Source: JAENWD01 sp963796915
GTDB taxonomy: Bacteria > Acidobacteriota > Vicinamibacteria > Vicinamibacterales > JAENWD01
DNA: 64,000 bases
Reading direction: 5' to 3'
NCBI GenBank assembly: GCA_963796915.1
Contig: CAWCNI010000004.1
Span: 248,001-312,000, forward strand
Under the pieces are notes generated by a model. That model had not been told where the DNA came from, searched no databases, and saw only the letters and a program-made list of their open reading frames with translations. Every line of letters begins with the position of its first letter. Position 1 is the stretch's first letter. Below, piece after piece: positions 35,200 through 45,509 of this stretch. The translations under genes and the position numbers were made by a program.

Positions 35200-38100
35200 T
35201 TACTTTGGTGGCGCTGCGCCCGGCGTCAGCCGCTTGATCGGATAGGGCGGCGCAGGCGGCACAGGCACCGGGCTGCTCTTGATCTGCTCCGCGAGAAACT
35301 TGATCGCCGCATCCAGCTGGGCGTCTCCGCCCTGATAGGTCGCGTGCGGGAGGTTGTCCACGATGATGTCCGGATCGACGCCGTGGCCCTCGATCAGCCA
35401 CGCCCCTTCGGGGCCGTAGACGCCGAACTCCGCGGCAGTGGCGATGCCCCGGTCGACGAGATTGTTGCTCGACGACAGCCAGATCTCCCCGCCCCAGGTG
35501 CGCGTGCCGATCAGCTTGCCGAGGCCCAGGCGGCGGAAGCCCTCCGAGAACGCCTCGCCGTCGGACGCGGTCTCCTCGTCGATCAGCACCACGACATGTC
35601 CGCGGAAGGCGAACTGCATGTTCCAGTAGGGATGGCCCACGCGCGGCTGCCAGTAGAACCAGGCCTTGCGCATCAGGCGCGACAGCAGCCACGGGTCGAT
35701 GTTGCCGCCGTTGTTGTGGCGCACGTCGATGATCAGCCCGGCCCGGTTGAAGACCGGGTAGAACTCGCGCGTCCACTGCGCCATGTCGCCACTGCCCATC
35801 GCGCGCAGGTGGACGTAGCCGATCTGGCCCTGGCCATCGCGCTCGACGTTGACGCGCCGGGTGTACTCCCAGTCGTCGTATCTGAGGCCGGAGGCCTGCC
35901 GCGGCGTGATCGGCGTCGCGATGACGTCCCGCTCGGCGCCGCCCTTGCCGGCCTTGACGCGCAGCAGCACCTGATGGTCCGCCTGTCCTCGAAGGAGCTG
36001 ACCGGGGTCTGCCACCGACAACGCCGGGACACCGTTCACCTGCTCGATGACGTCGCCCTCGTGGACGTCGACGCCGGGGCGGGCCAGCGGCGAGGTCCGA
36101 TCGGGACGATCGGGATCGGTCTTGAAGATGTAGTCCACCCTGAAGCCGCCGGCGGCTTCGTCGCGGACCAGTCTTGCGCCGAGCGAGCCGGGGGCGATGT
36201 CCTGCTGGCCCTCTCTGGCGTCGCCGCCGTAGACGAAGATGTGCAGCGCAGACAGCTCGCTGACCATCTGCGCGAGCACGTCGGACAGCTCGTCGCGGTC
36301 GGTCACCCGCGCGGCCAGCGGCTCGTACTTCGCCCGCACGGCCTTCCAGTCCACGCCGTGCATGCCGCGGTCGTAGAAGTAGTCGCGCTCGAGCCGCCAG
36401 GCCTCCACGAACATCTGCTGCCATTCCTCGCGGACGTCGAAGTGCATGCGCCACGACTTGAGCGGGACCGCGAACTTGGTGAGCTCGCCGGGCGCCTTGG
36501 CGCCGGCATCCACGATGAAAAAGTCCTTGTCGCGCCGCAGGAGGATCTTTTTCCGATCCGCCGACAACTCGTAGCTGGCGACGTTCTCCAGGAACGTCTC
36601 CGCTTCCGGCTTCTTGTTGTCGAGCGCCAGCGTCTTCAGCACCGGCTTCGCGTCGCGATCGGAGTCGCGCGTCAGCACGTACAGCCGCTTGTCGTCGAGC
36701 GACAGGCTGTTGTAGTTGTTGGCGGGCAGCGGCACTTCGATCAGGCGCGTCTCGATGCCCGCCAGGTCGGGGGTGAACGCCGGTTTGACCGCCGCCGCGT
36801 CGGCCTTGTCGCCCTCCTTGCCCTCCTTGCCCTTCTTGGCGTCCTCGTCCTTCTTGGCCTCGTCCTTCTTCTCCTCCGGCTTGTACAGCTCGTCAGCCGG
36901 CCGGAAGGGCGATCGGTCGGAGGGCACCAGCGCCACGTGATAGACCTTCGCCTGCTTGTCGAAGAACGGCTCGGGCTCGCGCGTGCCCCAGGGGCTGCCG
37001 ACGACTGACGCGAACGTGCGATCGGAGATGAAGTACAGCCAGCGGCTGTCTGCCGCCCATGCCGGGCTGTAACTGTCGTAGCGGTCCGTCGTCACCGGCG
37101 TGATGGTGCCGGTGCCGCTGTTCCACAAGTAGATGCGCGTGATCAGGTTGGTGTCGGGGACGGTGTATGCGAGGAACCGGCTGTCGGGCGACCAGGCGAG
37201 GTCGTCGATGTCGCCGTCCTGCGACTCCACGACCCTGGTCTCTGTCTTCTTCGCGACGTCGAGCACCCACAGTCGCTGGTTCTTGTCGCGATGCGCCAGG
37301 AGCTTGCCGTCGGGCGACGGCAGGCCGTCCCAGCGCAGCACGTCCGCCGAGTTGGTGATCTGCGCCGCCGCTCCCACGCCGTTGGCCGGCGTCGTCCAGA
37401 ACTCGACTTCGCCGGACTGGTCGCTGAGGCCGACGAGCGCCTTGCCGTCGGGCATGAACCTCCCGTTGCGCCAGCGCGCCTGCCGACCTCGCGACGCCTC
37501 GACGATGCGGCCGTCGGCGGCGGGGAGGACGTACAACTGGCCACGGGCAGTAAGCGCGACTCGATCGCCGGTGGGGGAGAGATGCGCTGAGGTGATCCAG
37601 TCGGTCGGGTTGTCGACCCAGCGCTCGCGCATCTGGTCGAAGTCGGACACGAGAGTGATCGGGACAACGCGATCCGAGGCGGCCTGGATATCGTAGATGC
37701 GAATATCGGCGCCGAGCTGATACGCGATGCGTCCCTGCGACAGCGACGGGCTCTGCACGTCGTAATCGGCGTGACGGGTCAGCTGTTTCAGGTCCGTGCC
37801 GTCGAGCCGCATGGACCAGAGGTTCATGGTCCCGTCGCGGTCGCTGGCGAAATACAGCCGTCCCTGCCAGAGCATGGGCGCCTTGCTCGTGCCGTCGTAG
37901 TCCGCTGTCAACGGGGTGGCCTCGCTGCCGCCCTTCGCGAACTTCCACAGATTCTGAGCCGTGCCGCCCTTGTAGCGTCTCGTGTGGCTGCCCTGGAATG
38001 GCAGTCGCGTGAAATACAGGGTGCCGTCGTCGGCCAGCACGCCGTCGCTCGCCTGGGCCAGCGGCATCGCGGTTCTCGCTGCGGTTGCCGGATCGAGATC

Positions 38101-38518
38101 GACGAGTTGCTCGCTCGGCAGCGTCGAGTCGCCGCCAGAGGCGTAGAGGATGTGGCTGCCAGGCGTCCAGCCGACAACTGTCGTGAAGTCGCCGGACCAT
38201 GTCAGCCGCTTCGGCAGCCCGCCGGCCAGCGGGAGCACGTAGACCTCTCGCGGGCCTTCATAGGTGCCGGAAAAGGCGACGAGCCTGCCGTCCGGCGAGA
38301 TGGCGGCGTTGGTTTCCTGACCCGGCGTGCGACGTCAGGCGTTCGGCCACACCGCCTGCGATCGGCACCCGCCAGAGGTCGCCCTCGGCAGTGAAAACCA
38401 GCGTGTCATTCCAGAGCGCCGGATAGCGGTAGTAGCCAGCCGGCGACGGCGCCTGACCGTGGACTGGCGCCCACGACGACACGGCGAGGCAGAGGATCAG
38501 CAGTCGAAGTCGCGTCAT
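35200..38518 (-). pseudogene. Tricorn-like S41 peptidase with a +1 frameshift in a GGG run at 38321-38323
   Basis: The N-terminal 66 residues (ATG 38518: signal peptide MTRLRLLILCLAVSSWAPVHG, then YYRYPALWNDTLVFTAEGDLWRV) are in one frame. The remaining roughly 1040 residues are in the next; removing one G from the GGG run (CCC on the plus strand) joins them as TSHAGQETNAAISPDG. The protein then has a beta-propeller of WD40/TolB-like repeats, a Lys/Glu-rich low-complexity linker at about nt 36780-36900, a tricorn C1-like segment, a PDZ-like region (VHEGDVIEQVNGVPAL) and the S41 core (IIDVRHNNGGNIDPWLL, TASDGEAFSEGF with the probable Ser nucleophile). It would be a large periplasmic serine peptidase trimming peptides. 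It follows the M16 peptidase gene after 22 bases. Confidence 0.82.
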
Positions 38519-38540
38519 CGAATCTCCGGGTCGCCGGGAA

Positions 38541-41408
38541 TCACTGGCGAGGGGTGGCCGCGGCGGGGGGAGCCTGCCTTGCCGCTGCCGGCGGTGCCGG
38601 CACGAGCGTCGCGATCGTGTAGCGGCCGGGTTGAATGTACTGACGCACTGCCGCCGCGACCTTCGCCGGCGTCACGCTGGCCAGCCAGTCCGCACGGTGG
38701 GGAATGGCTTCGGGATCGAGCCCCAGCATGTGGGCGCGCTGGAGGGCAGACACCCAGAAGCCGTTCTCCTTCAGCGAGGTCTCGAGATCCTGCCGTGTCT
38801 GTTCCGCGATGGTCCTGATGTCGGTCTCGCTCGGCCCGGTCTGCCGCAACTTCTCGAGCTCACTGAACATGCTCGCGGTCAGCTTCTGGACGTTCTCCGG
38901 AGCGCTGCCGAAGTTGACAGTGATCGTGCCGTAGCCGGTCTCGGGCAGCAGATCGCCGTAGCGCGCGGAGACCGCATAGGTGCCGCCGAGCTCTTCGCGC
39001 AGCTGCGTGACGAGACGCATCTCGAAGGTCTCGGCGGCGATGGTGGCGAGGCGAATCTGCTCCTCGTTGCCGCCCGTGTCAGCGAAGAAGGTGACAATCG
39101 TGTCGCTCTTCGGCTCTCTGCCGCGCGCGACCTGGATCGTCGAAATCTTGCTGGGAAAGCGGAACCCGAGCGGCTTGTTGTGGCTGGTCGCATGGCCCGT
39201 CGACGGGAGCGACGCCACGTAGCGTTCGAGCAGCGGGATGACCTCGGCAGGCTTGAAGTTGCCGGCCATGAAGAACGTGAAGTTCGCGGCGTTGCCGAAC
39301 CGTTCTGTGTAGGCCTGACGCATCGCGTCCAGCTTCAGCGTTGGCAGCATCTCGACGGTCAGCGGCCGCACGAAGCGGTTCGGCCCCGCGTTCAGCACGC
39401 GGACGCGGTCGGAGAAGATCGCGTCCGGGCTCTGTTCGCGGTTGGCGACAAGCGGCGCCAGCTGCCGTTTCATCAGGTCGAACGACGCCTGGTCGGTGTT
39501 CGGCGAGGTGAAGGTCAGGTAGGCGAGCTGGAACATCGTCTCGAGATCCTGAGGCCGGCAGGCGCCGCGGATGCCCTGGGTGCTGAGATCCACGAACGGC
39601 GAGACGCTGACAAGCTTGCCCGCCGTCAGGCTGTTGATCTCCGTCGGCGTCATCCCACCGAGGCCGGCCATGTTCACCAGCGACGCAGAGAGCGCCGCGT
39701 CGAGATAGGTGGCCTCGGGCGCGGTGGACGTGCCGCCCCGCGCGTACGCCGACATCAGCACCTGATCGTTTTTGAAGTCTGTCGGCTTCAGCCACACGTC
39801 GACGCCGTTGGAGAGCGTCACGACTGTCACGCCGATCGAGGCGAGGGCACGCGTGGACGTCACGTGGCCCGGCGCCGGCACCGACGCGAGCAGTTCCTTC
39901 CGCGAGCCTTCTGTCGTCCACGGCGTGACCTGCGCTGTCGCGGCCTCGGCCAGCACCGAGCGGACCTTCGCTTCGTTGGGCAGGGAGGCCGCGGCCTTCT
40001 CCGGCGCGCTGATCAGGACCGCGCGATTGTCTTCGCCGAGCAGCGCCTTCGCCGCGGCGCCGACCTCTTCGAGCGAGATGCCCGGCAGCATCGCGGCGGT
40101 CAGGTCGTGCTCCACCTTGATGCCGGGGAAGGGCTCGCCGGTGATGAAGTTGCGGATGTACTCGTCCGAGTAGCCGCCGCTCTCGCTCTTGCCCTTCTCG
40201 GCGAGCGCCTGCTCGTAGGCGGAAAGCACGGTGCGGCGTGTCTGGTCCAACTCGCTCGCCGCGAAACCGAGGTCGCGTGCGCGGCGGGCCTCGACGATCA
40301 GGGCGCGAAGGCCGGCGTCCACCTTGCCATCTTCGACGCGCGCCGCGAGCGAGACCGCAGACGTCTCGGCCGTCACGCTGTCGTTGCCGGCGCCGGCGGC
40401 GAGAAATGGCGTGTCCGGCCGCCTCGAGATCTGCGCGAAGCGCAGGTTCAGCATCTGGAACATCAGCCGCTGGACGAGGTCGCGTCGATAATCACCGACA
40501 GTGTCCTGTCCCGGCGTCGGGAACGTCCGGAACAACGTGACAGTCGTTGCCTGCGCCTCGGGATCGGTGGCGACGCTGACCAGCGTTTCGGCATGAGGCG
40601 GAACCGCGCGATCGGGTTCCGGCGTCGCGGGCCGCTTTGGCGCGAGGCCCTTGAACGCCTGCTCGACGAGCGGCACCATCGCCGCGGGGTCGATGTCGCC
40701 GACGACGAAGACTGCCATCCGATCGGGCCGGTACCAGGTCTCGTAGAAGTCGCGCAGCCGCTGTGGCGTGAACGACCGGAGAATCTCCGGCGTGCCGATG
40801 GGCAGGCGGTCGGCGTATCGCGAGTGGTAGTAGAGAACCGGCGCTTCCTTGTCGAGGAGCCGCGAGCCGGCGCCCTGGCGCATGCGCCATTCCTCGATGA
40901 CCACACCGCGCTCCTTGTCGATCTCGGCAGGGTCGAGCGTCATGCCGCCCGCGAAGTCTGAAAGCGCGAGCAGGCCCTTCTCGATGAGCCCCGGCTTGTC
41001 CGTCGCGACCTGCAGCATGAAGACTGTCTGGTCGTACGAGGTGTAGGCGTTCACGTGCGCGCCGAAGCGCGCGCCTGCGGTCTGGAAGTAGGAGACCAGC
41101 TCGCCCGGCCGGAAGTGATCGGTGCCGTTGAACGCCATGTGCTCGAGCATGTGCGCGAGGCCGCGCTGGTCATCAGCCTCGAAGACCGATCCGGTCTTGA
41201 CCGCGAGCCGCAGCTGCACGCGATGATCCGGCGGCGTGTTCTGCCGGACGTAATAGGTCAGGCCGTTGGGCAGCGTGCCCTTCGTGACCACGGGGTCCGT
41301 GGGCAGGCGGCTGTCGAGCGGCGGAAGATCCTGCGCAGCCAGACGGGCCGCCGGAACGGCGGTCAGCACGAGTGTGACGAACAGCAGCAGGCGCCGGGCG
41401 GATGTCAT
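38541..41408 (-). CDS. M16 zinc metallopeptidase (insulinase/PqqL-like), secreted
   Basis: The 955-residue protein has a signal peptide (LLLFVTLVLTAVPAARLAA) and two M16 halves. The first carries the inverted zinc motif HMLEHMAFNGTDHF (HxxEH) and the downstream Glu ligand in ERGVVIEEWRMRQG. The second half (from about residue 520) lacks the zinc motif, as usual. RYTIATLVP is near the C-terminus. M16 enzymes act as clamshells on short peptides in the periplasm. Together with the S41 peptidase gene directly downstream it forms a peptide-degradation pair. The gene is divergent from the coiled-coil protein gene at 41453. Confidence 0.92.
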   Translation of the reverse strand: MTSARRLLLFVTLVLTAVPAARLAAQDLPPLDSRLPTDPVVTKGTLPNGLTYYVRQNTPPDHRVQLRLAVKTGSVFEADDQRGLAHMLEHMAFNGTDHFRPGELVSYFQTAGARFGAHVNAYTSYDQTVFMLQVATDKPGLIEKGLLALSDFAGGMTLDPAEIDKERGVVIEEWRMRQGAGSRLLDKEAPVLYYHSRYADRLPIGTPEILRSFTPQRLRDFYETWYRPDRMAVFVVGDIDPAAMVPLVEQAFKGLAPKRPATPEPDRAVPPHAETLVSVATDPEAQATTVTLFRTFPTPGQDTVGDYRRDLVQRLMFQMLNLRFAQISRRPDTPFLAAGAGNDSVTAETSAVSLAARVEDGKVDAGLRALIVEARRARDLGFAASELDQTRRTVLSAYEQALAEKGKSESGGYSDEYIRNFITGEPFPGIKVEHDLTAAMLPGISLEEVGAAAKALLGEDNRAVLISAPEKAAASLPNEAKVRSVLAEAATAQVTPWTTEGSRKELLASVPAPGHVTSTRALASIGVTVVTLSNGVDVWLKPTDFKNDQVLMSAYARGGTSTAPEATYLDAALSASLVNMAGLGGMTPTEINSLTAGKLVSVSPFVDLSTQGIRGACRPQDLETMFQLAYLTFTSPNTDQASFDLMKRQLAPLVANREQSPDAIFSDRVRVLNAGPNRFVRPLTVEMLPTLKLDAMRQAYTERFGNAANFTFFMAGNFKPAEVIPLLERYVASLPSTGHATSHNKPLGFRFPSKISTIQVARGREPKSDTIVTFFADTGGNEEQIRLATIAAETFEMRLVTQLREELGGTYAVSARYGDLLPETGYGTITVNFGSAPENVQKLTASMFSELEKLRQTGPSETDIRTIAEQTRQDLETSLKENGFWVSALQRAHMLGLDPEAIPHRADWLASVTPAKVAAAVRQYIQPGRYTIATLVPAPPAAARQAPPAAATPRQ

Positions 41409-41420
41409 GTCCTCTAAGGG

Positions 41421-41426
41421 TATGAT
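41421..41426 (+). promoter_or_regulatory. Putative -10 box upstream of the coiled-coil protein gene
   Basis: TATGAT ends 26 bases before ATG 41453, giving a short but conventional leader, unlike the leaderless examples. Confidence 0.35.
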
Positions 41427-41452
41427 CGGGCCGGCCTTCCCGCCAGTCCTTC

Positions 41453-42319
41453 ATGATCGCCCTCGACCGCGACCTCGATCAGCTGTTCCAGGCGCCGTTT
41501 GCGGAGTTCGTCGGCGCCCGCAACGCGCTGGCCGCCCGTCTGAAACAGGCCGGGCTCGCCGGTGAGGCCGCGCGGGTGCGGGGCCTGGCCAAGCCCACCT
41601 ACACCGCCTGGCTGGTGAACCAGCTCTATTGGGGCGCCCGGCGTGAGTTCGACGCCTTCCTGAAGGCGGCGGAACGGGTCCGCGCCGGTGAAAAAGCACT
41701 CCTCGAAGGGCGGCGGAGCGCGCAACAGGCTGCCGCCGCGACCGAGCGGAAAGAGGCGTTGCAGGCGCTGGTGGAACGGGCGAGGGCGCGAGCCGCCGAG
41801 GAATCGACGCCGCTCAGCCCGGCCCTCGCCGAGCGCCTGCGCACCACGCTCGACGCGATCGGACTGTACGGCGCCGCCGCTGCGCGGCACGCGAAGGGCC
41901 GCTTGCAGGACGATCTCGATCCGCCAGGATTCAGCGCGTTCGCTGCGCTCGCCGCGGGAACACCTGCCCGCAAGACCACCCCAGCCCCGCCGCCGCTCGT
42001 GCTGGTCCGGTCAACGCCGAAACCTGAACTGACAGAGGCACGCGCCCGCGTCGCCGCCGCGCAGGCCGAGGCGGCGCGCCGCCAGGACGCGCTGACGGCG
42101 GCTACGGACGCCGAGCGCCGCGCCAAGGCGTCTGTCGATCACGCCGTGTCCCGCCACGACGAAGCTGAACGCGCGCTCCAGTCGGCGAAGGCCGAGCTCG
42201 AAGCCGCGCGATCCGCACAGCGCGCCAGGCAGACAGAGCTGCGCAACGCCAGGCAGGAGGCCGCCGCGGCCGACCGCGCGCTCGAAAAAGCCAATGGCGC
42301 TGTGGAAAAACTGACCTGA
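41453..42319 (+). CDS. Alanine/glutamate-rich coiled-coil protein, function unknown
   Basis: I do not recognise a named family for this 288-residue protein. Residues 1-120 form a helical block (LDQLFQAPFAEFVGARNALAARLK, then LAKPTYTAWLVNQLYWGARREFDAFLKAAERVR). A proline-rich linker follows around 170-185 and a long coiled coil from about 190 to the end (ARARVAAAQAEAARRQDALTAATDAER and similar heptads). There is no signal peptide or membrane helix, so it is probably cytoplasmic. It is divergent from the M16 peptidase and convergent with a VWA protein. Confidence 0.7.
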   Translation: MIALDRDLDQLFQAPFAEFVGARNALAARLKQAGLAGEAARVRGLAKPTYTAWLVNQLYWGARREFDAFLKAAERVRAGEKALLEGRRSAQQAAAATERKEALQALVERARARAAEESTPLSPALAERLRTTLDAIGLYGAAAARHAKGRLQDDLDPPGFSAFAALAAGTPARKTTPAPPPLVLVRSTPKPELTEARARVAAAQAEAARRQDALTAATDAERRAKASVDHAVSRHDEAERALQSAKAELEAARSAQRARQTELRNARQEAAAADRALEKANGAVEKLT

Positions 42320-42349
42320 TCGCGACGGTCTTCTGACCGCTTCGCCCAG

Positions 42350-43306
42350 CTACTGATCTGTCACGATCCGCCGCCGCTCGCTCAGCGCGACGTATCCGCG
42401 TCGGGACCGCACGCGATGTTGCGGCCGCGTGACGCGGACGCGGAGGCTGTGGAATTTGTCGTCGGCCGGGTGCGTCATCGTGAAGCCGAGCGTGTACTGG
42501 TGGTTCAACTCGTCGGCGATGCGCGCCGTCGCCGGGCCGAGCTCGCCGGTGTCCTTGACCACTTCGGTGTATCCGCCGGTGTCGTCGGTGATGCCGCGTA
42601 GCGCGTACGGGTTCACCCGCCGGTTGATCGCGCGCGGGTCGTCGCGGTCGATCGCCACGGCATAGAAGAACGCGTCGGTCCGCGGCAGCTTGGCGCGCAG
42701 CGCGGGCAGCTCGATGTCGCTGGCGGTGTCGGCGCCATCGGAGATGATCACGCCGGCGGCGCGCTGGCGATGGCGGGTCTCGAAGAGCGGCAGCGACGCG
42801 TCCACAGCGTCGTAGATCGCGGTGCCGCCCCAGCCGCGCATCGCGTCGAGCGCCGGCCGCACCACCTCGGGGTCCGACGTCCAGCGCGCGGCGGTCGTCG
42901 CCGCGTGGTTGAACAGGACCAGCGCGTACTCGTCCTCTTTCGCCAGCAGCTCGAACAGGAACCGATCGAGCGCGTGTCGCGCGTCCTTGAGGCGCTCGCC
43001 GACCATGCTGTCGCTGATGTCGAGCAGCACGGCCAGGCTGACCGGCACCCGCGACGCCACGAACTGCGACACCGTCTGCTTGACGCCGTCTTCGAGGACT
43101 TCGAACTCTTCCTCCTTGAGATCGGTGACGATTCGGCCATCGGGATCGGTAACCGTGGCGGTCACGGTCACCACCTCGACGCCGGTCTGAAAACGCTTCG
43201 GCGGGTTGGGATGTGGCGCAGGGGTCTGGCCTGCAGCCCGACGCGGGATCGTCGCCGCGCTCAGCAGGCTCCACAACATCGCGCGACGACTCAGAGAGAT
43301 GGCCAT
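42350..43306 (-). CDS. VWFA-related acidobacterial-type protein, secreted
   Basis: Starting at ATG 43306 gives a twin-Arg-like signal (MAISLSRRAMLWSLLSAATIP) and a product of 318 residues. The family start VEVVTVTATVTDPDGRIVTDLKEEEFEVLEDG matches the acidobacterial VWFA group, and the MIDAS motif is intact (LLDISDSMVGE), with TAIYDAVDASL and ISDGADTAS further on. It ends in the usual VRVTRPQHRVRSRRGYVA block. Such secreted VWA proteins probably bind partner proteins through a metal ion; the role is unknown. A longer start at 43399 adds residues that do not look like a signal peptide. Confidence 0.88.
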   Translation of the reverse strand: MAISLSRRAMLWSLLSAATIPRRAAGQTPAPHPNPPKRFQTGVEVVTVTATVTDPDGRIVTDLKEEEFEVLEDGVKQTVSQFVASRVPVSLAVLLDISDSMVGERLKDARHALDRFLFELLAKEDEYALVLFNHAATTAARWTSDPEVVRPALDAMRGWGGTAIYDAVDASLPLFETRHRQRAAGVIISDGADTASDIELPALRAKLPRTDAFFYAVAIDRDDPRAINRRVNPYALRGITDDTGGYTEVVKDTGELGPATARIADELNHQYTLGFTMTHPADDKFHSLRVRVTRPQHRVRSRRGYVALSERRRIVTDQ

Positions 43307-43404
43307 GACGGAGTGGGTCGGCGGCCCGGGTGCGATAGACTCCTCGCCTGCGGGCGGCGTGACAGGATCATCCTGAGCCGTCAGCGCCCGCCGCGTCAAA
43401 CGTC

Positions 43405-44284
43405 ATGCCTCAGACACTGGCCTGGATCGGCACGGGAATCATGGGACGGTCGATGTGCGGGCACCTGCTCGCCGCCGGCCACACGGTCGCGGTGTACTCC
43501 AGGACGCGGGCCAAAGCCGACGATCTGGTCGCCAACGGCGCGCGCTGGGCCGACTCGCCGGCAGCCGCCGCGTCCGGCGCCGATGTCGTCTTCACGATGG
43601 TGGGTTTCCCGTCGGACGTCCGCCAGGTGTATTTCGACGCCGACGGCGTGCTCGGCGCCATCGCTCCCGGCGCCCTCGTCGTCGACATGACCACGACGGA
43701 GCCGCGGCTGGCCATCGAGATCGCCGAGGCGGCCGCGGCAAAGGGCGCCGCCGCCATCGACGCGCCAGTCTCCGGCGGCGACGTCGGCGCGAGGAACGCC
43801 ACTCTTTCCATCATGGTGGGCGGCGATGCCGCCGCCGTCGCGCGTGCGCGGCCGCTGTTCGAGACGATGGGGAAGAACATCGTCCACCAGGGCGGACCTG
43901 GGGCGGGACAGCACACCAAGATGTGCAATCAGATTGTCATTGCCGGCACGATGATCGGGGTGTGCGAGAGCCTGATGTACGCCGCGCGCGCCGGCTTGAA
44001 TCTGGAGACGATGCTGAGCTCGATCAGGGGCGGAGCCGCGGGCTGCTGGACGCTGGAGAATCTGGCGCCGCAGGATCATCGCCCGCAACTTCGCGCCCGG
44101 CTTCATCGTCGAGCACTTCATCAAGGACATGGGGATTGCCCTCGAAGAGGCCAGGCGCATGCCGCTGGCGCTGCCTGGCCTGGCGCTCGTGCACCAGCTC
44201 TACGTGGCGGTGCGGGCCCAGGGCCACGGGCGCGACGGCACGCACGCCCTGATGCTGGCCCTCGAGCGCCTCAGCAGCCCCTGA
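43405..44284 (+). pseudogene. Beta-hydroxyacid dehydrogenase (3-hydroxyisobutyrate/tartronate-semialdehyde type) with a +1 frameshift near 44071
   Basis: The first frame gives the NAD-binding start LAWIGTGIMGRSMCGHLLAAGH, the substrate motif IDAPVSGGDVGARNATL and the catalytic Lys region GAGQHTKMCNQIVIAG. After LENLAP the reading must shift by one base (extra C at 44071) to continue as RIIARNFAPGFIVEHFIKDMGIALEEARRM and end at ALERLSSP with stop at 44282-44284. The completed protein would have about 292 residues, normal for the family. The enzyme oxidises or reduces small beta-hydroxyacids. Both halves are perfectly conserved, so error or a very recent mutation is likely. Confidence 0.8.
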
Positions 44285-44309
44285 ACCAGTCGGGCGTCGC
44301 GGCTGTCGT

Positions 44310-44678
44310 CTACTGCGCCGGCTGCGTCGCAGGTTTCGCCGGCTCGCCCCGCAGCCAGGCTGCCACCTGCTCGCGCGACCACTCGTGGTCGTCGTTCAGG
44401 TGGACGATCATCGCCCCGATGGGAATGTGCTTGTGGCACCCGGCGGGGCAGTCACGCGAGACATTCTCCAGGCAGTCGAAGAACCTGTCCATCCTTCGCG
44501 GGACGGCCTCGTGTGCGTCGTTGGGCAGCAGGTAGACGCCCTGGTACGCTGCGCCAAGCGCGCAGGACCCTCCGTTTGGACCGAAGTAGCTGCCGAAGGA
44601 TTGCACCGGGCGGCGTTTCGCCCCCGTCAAGATCGCCTCGGCGAGTTGCACTTCGTCGTCGTGTGTCGGGCGCATCAT
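44310..44678 (-). CDS. Hypothetical protein with CPAGCHKH motif
   Basis: I do not recognise this 122-residue protein. It has QLAEAILTGAKRRPVQSFGSYFG, SCALGAAYQGVYLLP, then DCLENVSRDCPAGCHKHIPIGAMIVHLNDDHEWSREQVAAWL. The Cys/His cluster could bind a metal, and the ending resembles a small helical regulatory or phage-like protein that assigns a 'late' helix, but this is speculation. No signal peptide or membrane helix is seen. It is the last gene of a minus-strand pair with the DUF2585 protein, separated by about 200 bases that hold a palindromic repeat. Confidence 0.6.
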   Translation of the reverse strand: MMRPTHDDEVQLAEAILTGAKRRPVQSFGSYFGPNGGSCALGAAYQGVYLLPNDAHEAVPRRMDRFFDCLENVSRDCPAGCHKHIPIGAMIVHLNDDHEWSREQVAAWLRGEPAKPATQPAQ

Positions 44679-44706
44679 CGTGGACCTTCCCCTTCAGTTC
44701 CTGTGG

Positions 44707-44726
44707 GGCCGATCTTCAGATCGGCC
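44707..44726 (+). repeat. Dispersed 20-bp palindrome, copy 1
   Basis: GGCCGATCT-TC-AGATCGGCC, a perfect 9-bp inverted repeat with a 2-base loop, with GGG on its left side. It is the same element as the three copies at 52615-52733 and is not in any gene. Confidence 0.7.
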
Positions 44727-44877
44727 GCCAGGTGGCCTGAGCCTGAATCGGGTAGTTCGAAAATCGTGCCGGCGCTGACCTGCAGAAAAATCCCAGATTC
44801 CTTCAGTTCGGTCAAGGCCCGCCGATCGACTCGTCCCGGGGCCGGACGCTGTCAGTCCGGGGATGGGACGCCGGCCG

Positions 44878-45432
44878 TCACGCGCCCGCCTGCCAGCGCC
44901 TGACGGCGTCGAGCGGGTAGAGCAGCATGAGGACGTTCAGCGTCAGGTTGTCCCGAATCATGAATCCGACAAACAGCTCCATCGCGATGGCGAGCGCGAT
45001 GGTCCACCGCAGCGGCAGGTAGCGGGCCAGCGCAAACCCCACCAACATCGCGACGATGTCGGACACCGAGTTCAGGATGCTGTCGCCGTAGTAGTCCAGC
45101 GAGATGGTCGCCTCGCGGTAGCGATTGATCACGTAGCTGGTGTTTTCGAGCACCTCCCAGGCGGCTTCGACCAGCGTGGCCAGCACCACCCGCATGCCCA
45201 GCGGCAGCCGTCGGGCGACCAGCCAGGTGGCACCGAACAGCAGGAACCCGTGGATCACGTGGCTGAACGTGTACCAGTCCGTCAGCTGCTGCGAGTTCTC
45301 GGCGCTGTTGACGGTGCCTTCCCAGAGGGTCACCCGGCCGCACCGGCAGATCGGGGTCCGGCCCATGGCCAGTTCCGCCAGGGCTGCGGCGACGATGATG
45401 GCCGTCACGATCAGGGGCCAGCGCTTCAGCAT
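44878..45432 (-). CDS. DUF2585 family membrane protein
   Basis: The 184-residue protein has four to five hydrophobic segments and the family signature: MGRTPICRCGRVTLWEG, ENSQQLTDWYTFSHVIHGFLLFG, EAAWEVLENTSYVINRYR and GDSILNSVSDIVAMLVGF. DUF2585 (UPF0314) proteins are predicted integral inner-membrane proteins without a known function. The ATG at 45432 has only a short upstream gap to the divergent cupredoxin gene. Confidence 0.88.
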   Translation of the reverse strand: MLKRWPLIVTAIIVAAALAELAMGRTPICRCGRVTLWEGTVNSAENSQQLTDWYTFSHVIHGFLLFGATWLVARRLPLGMRVVLATLVEAAWEVLENTSYVINRYREATISLDYYGDSILNSVSDIVAMLVGFALARYLPLRWTIALAIAMELFVGFMIRDNLTLNVLMLLYPLDAVRRWQAGA

Positions 45433-45509
45433 CGCGCCAACGATAGCGCAAGCCCGCTAATCCGCCGCCGCGGTCGGGCCGATGTACGAGTGGGGGGCGA
45501 GCGAGCGCA

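Noticed and set aside
38631..40961. Long plus-strand frame opposite the M16 peptidase
   Set aside because: The HxxEH peptidase is on the minus strand; the plus frame is a shadow.
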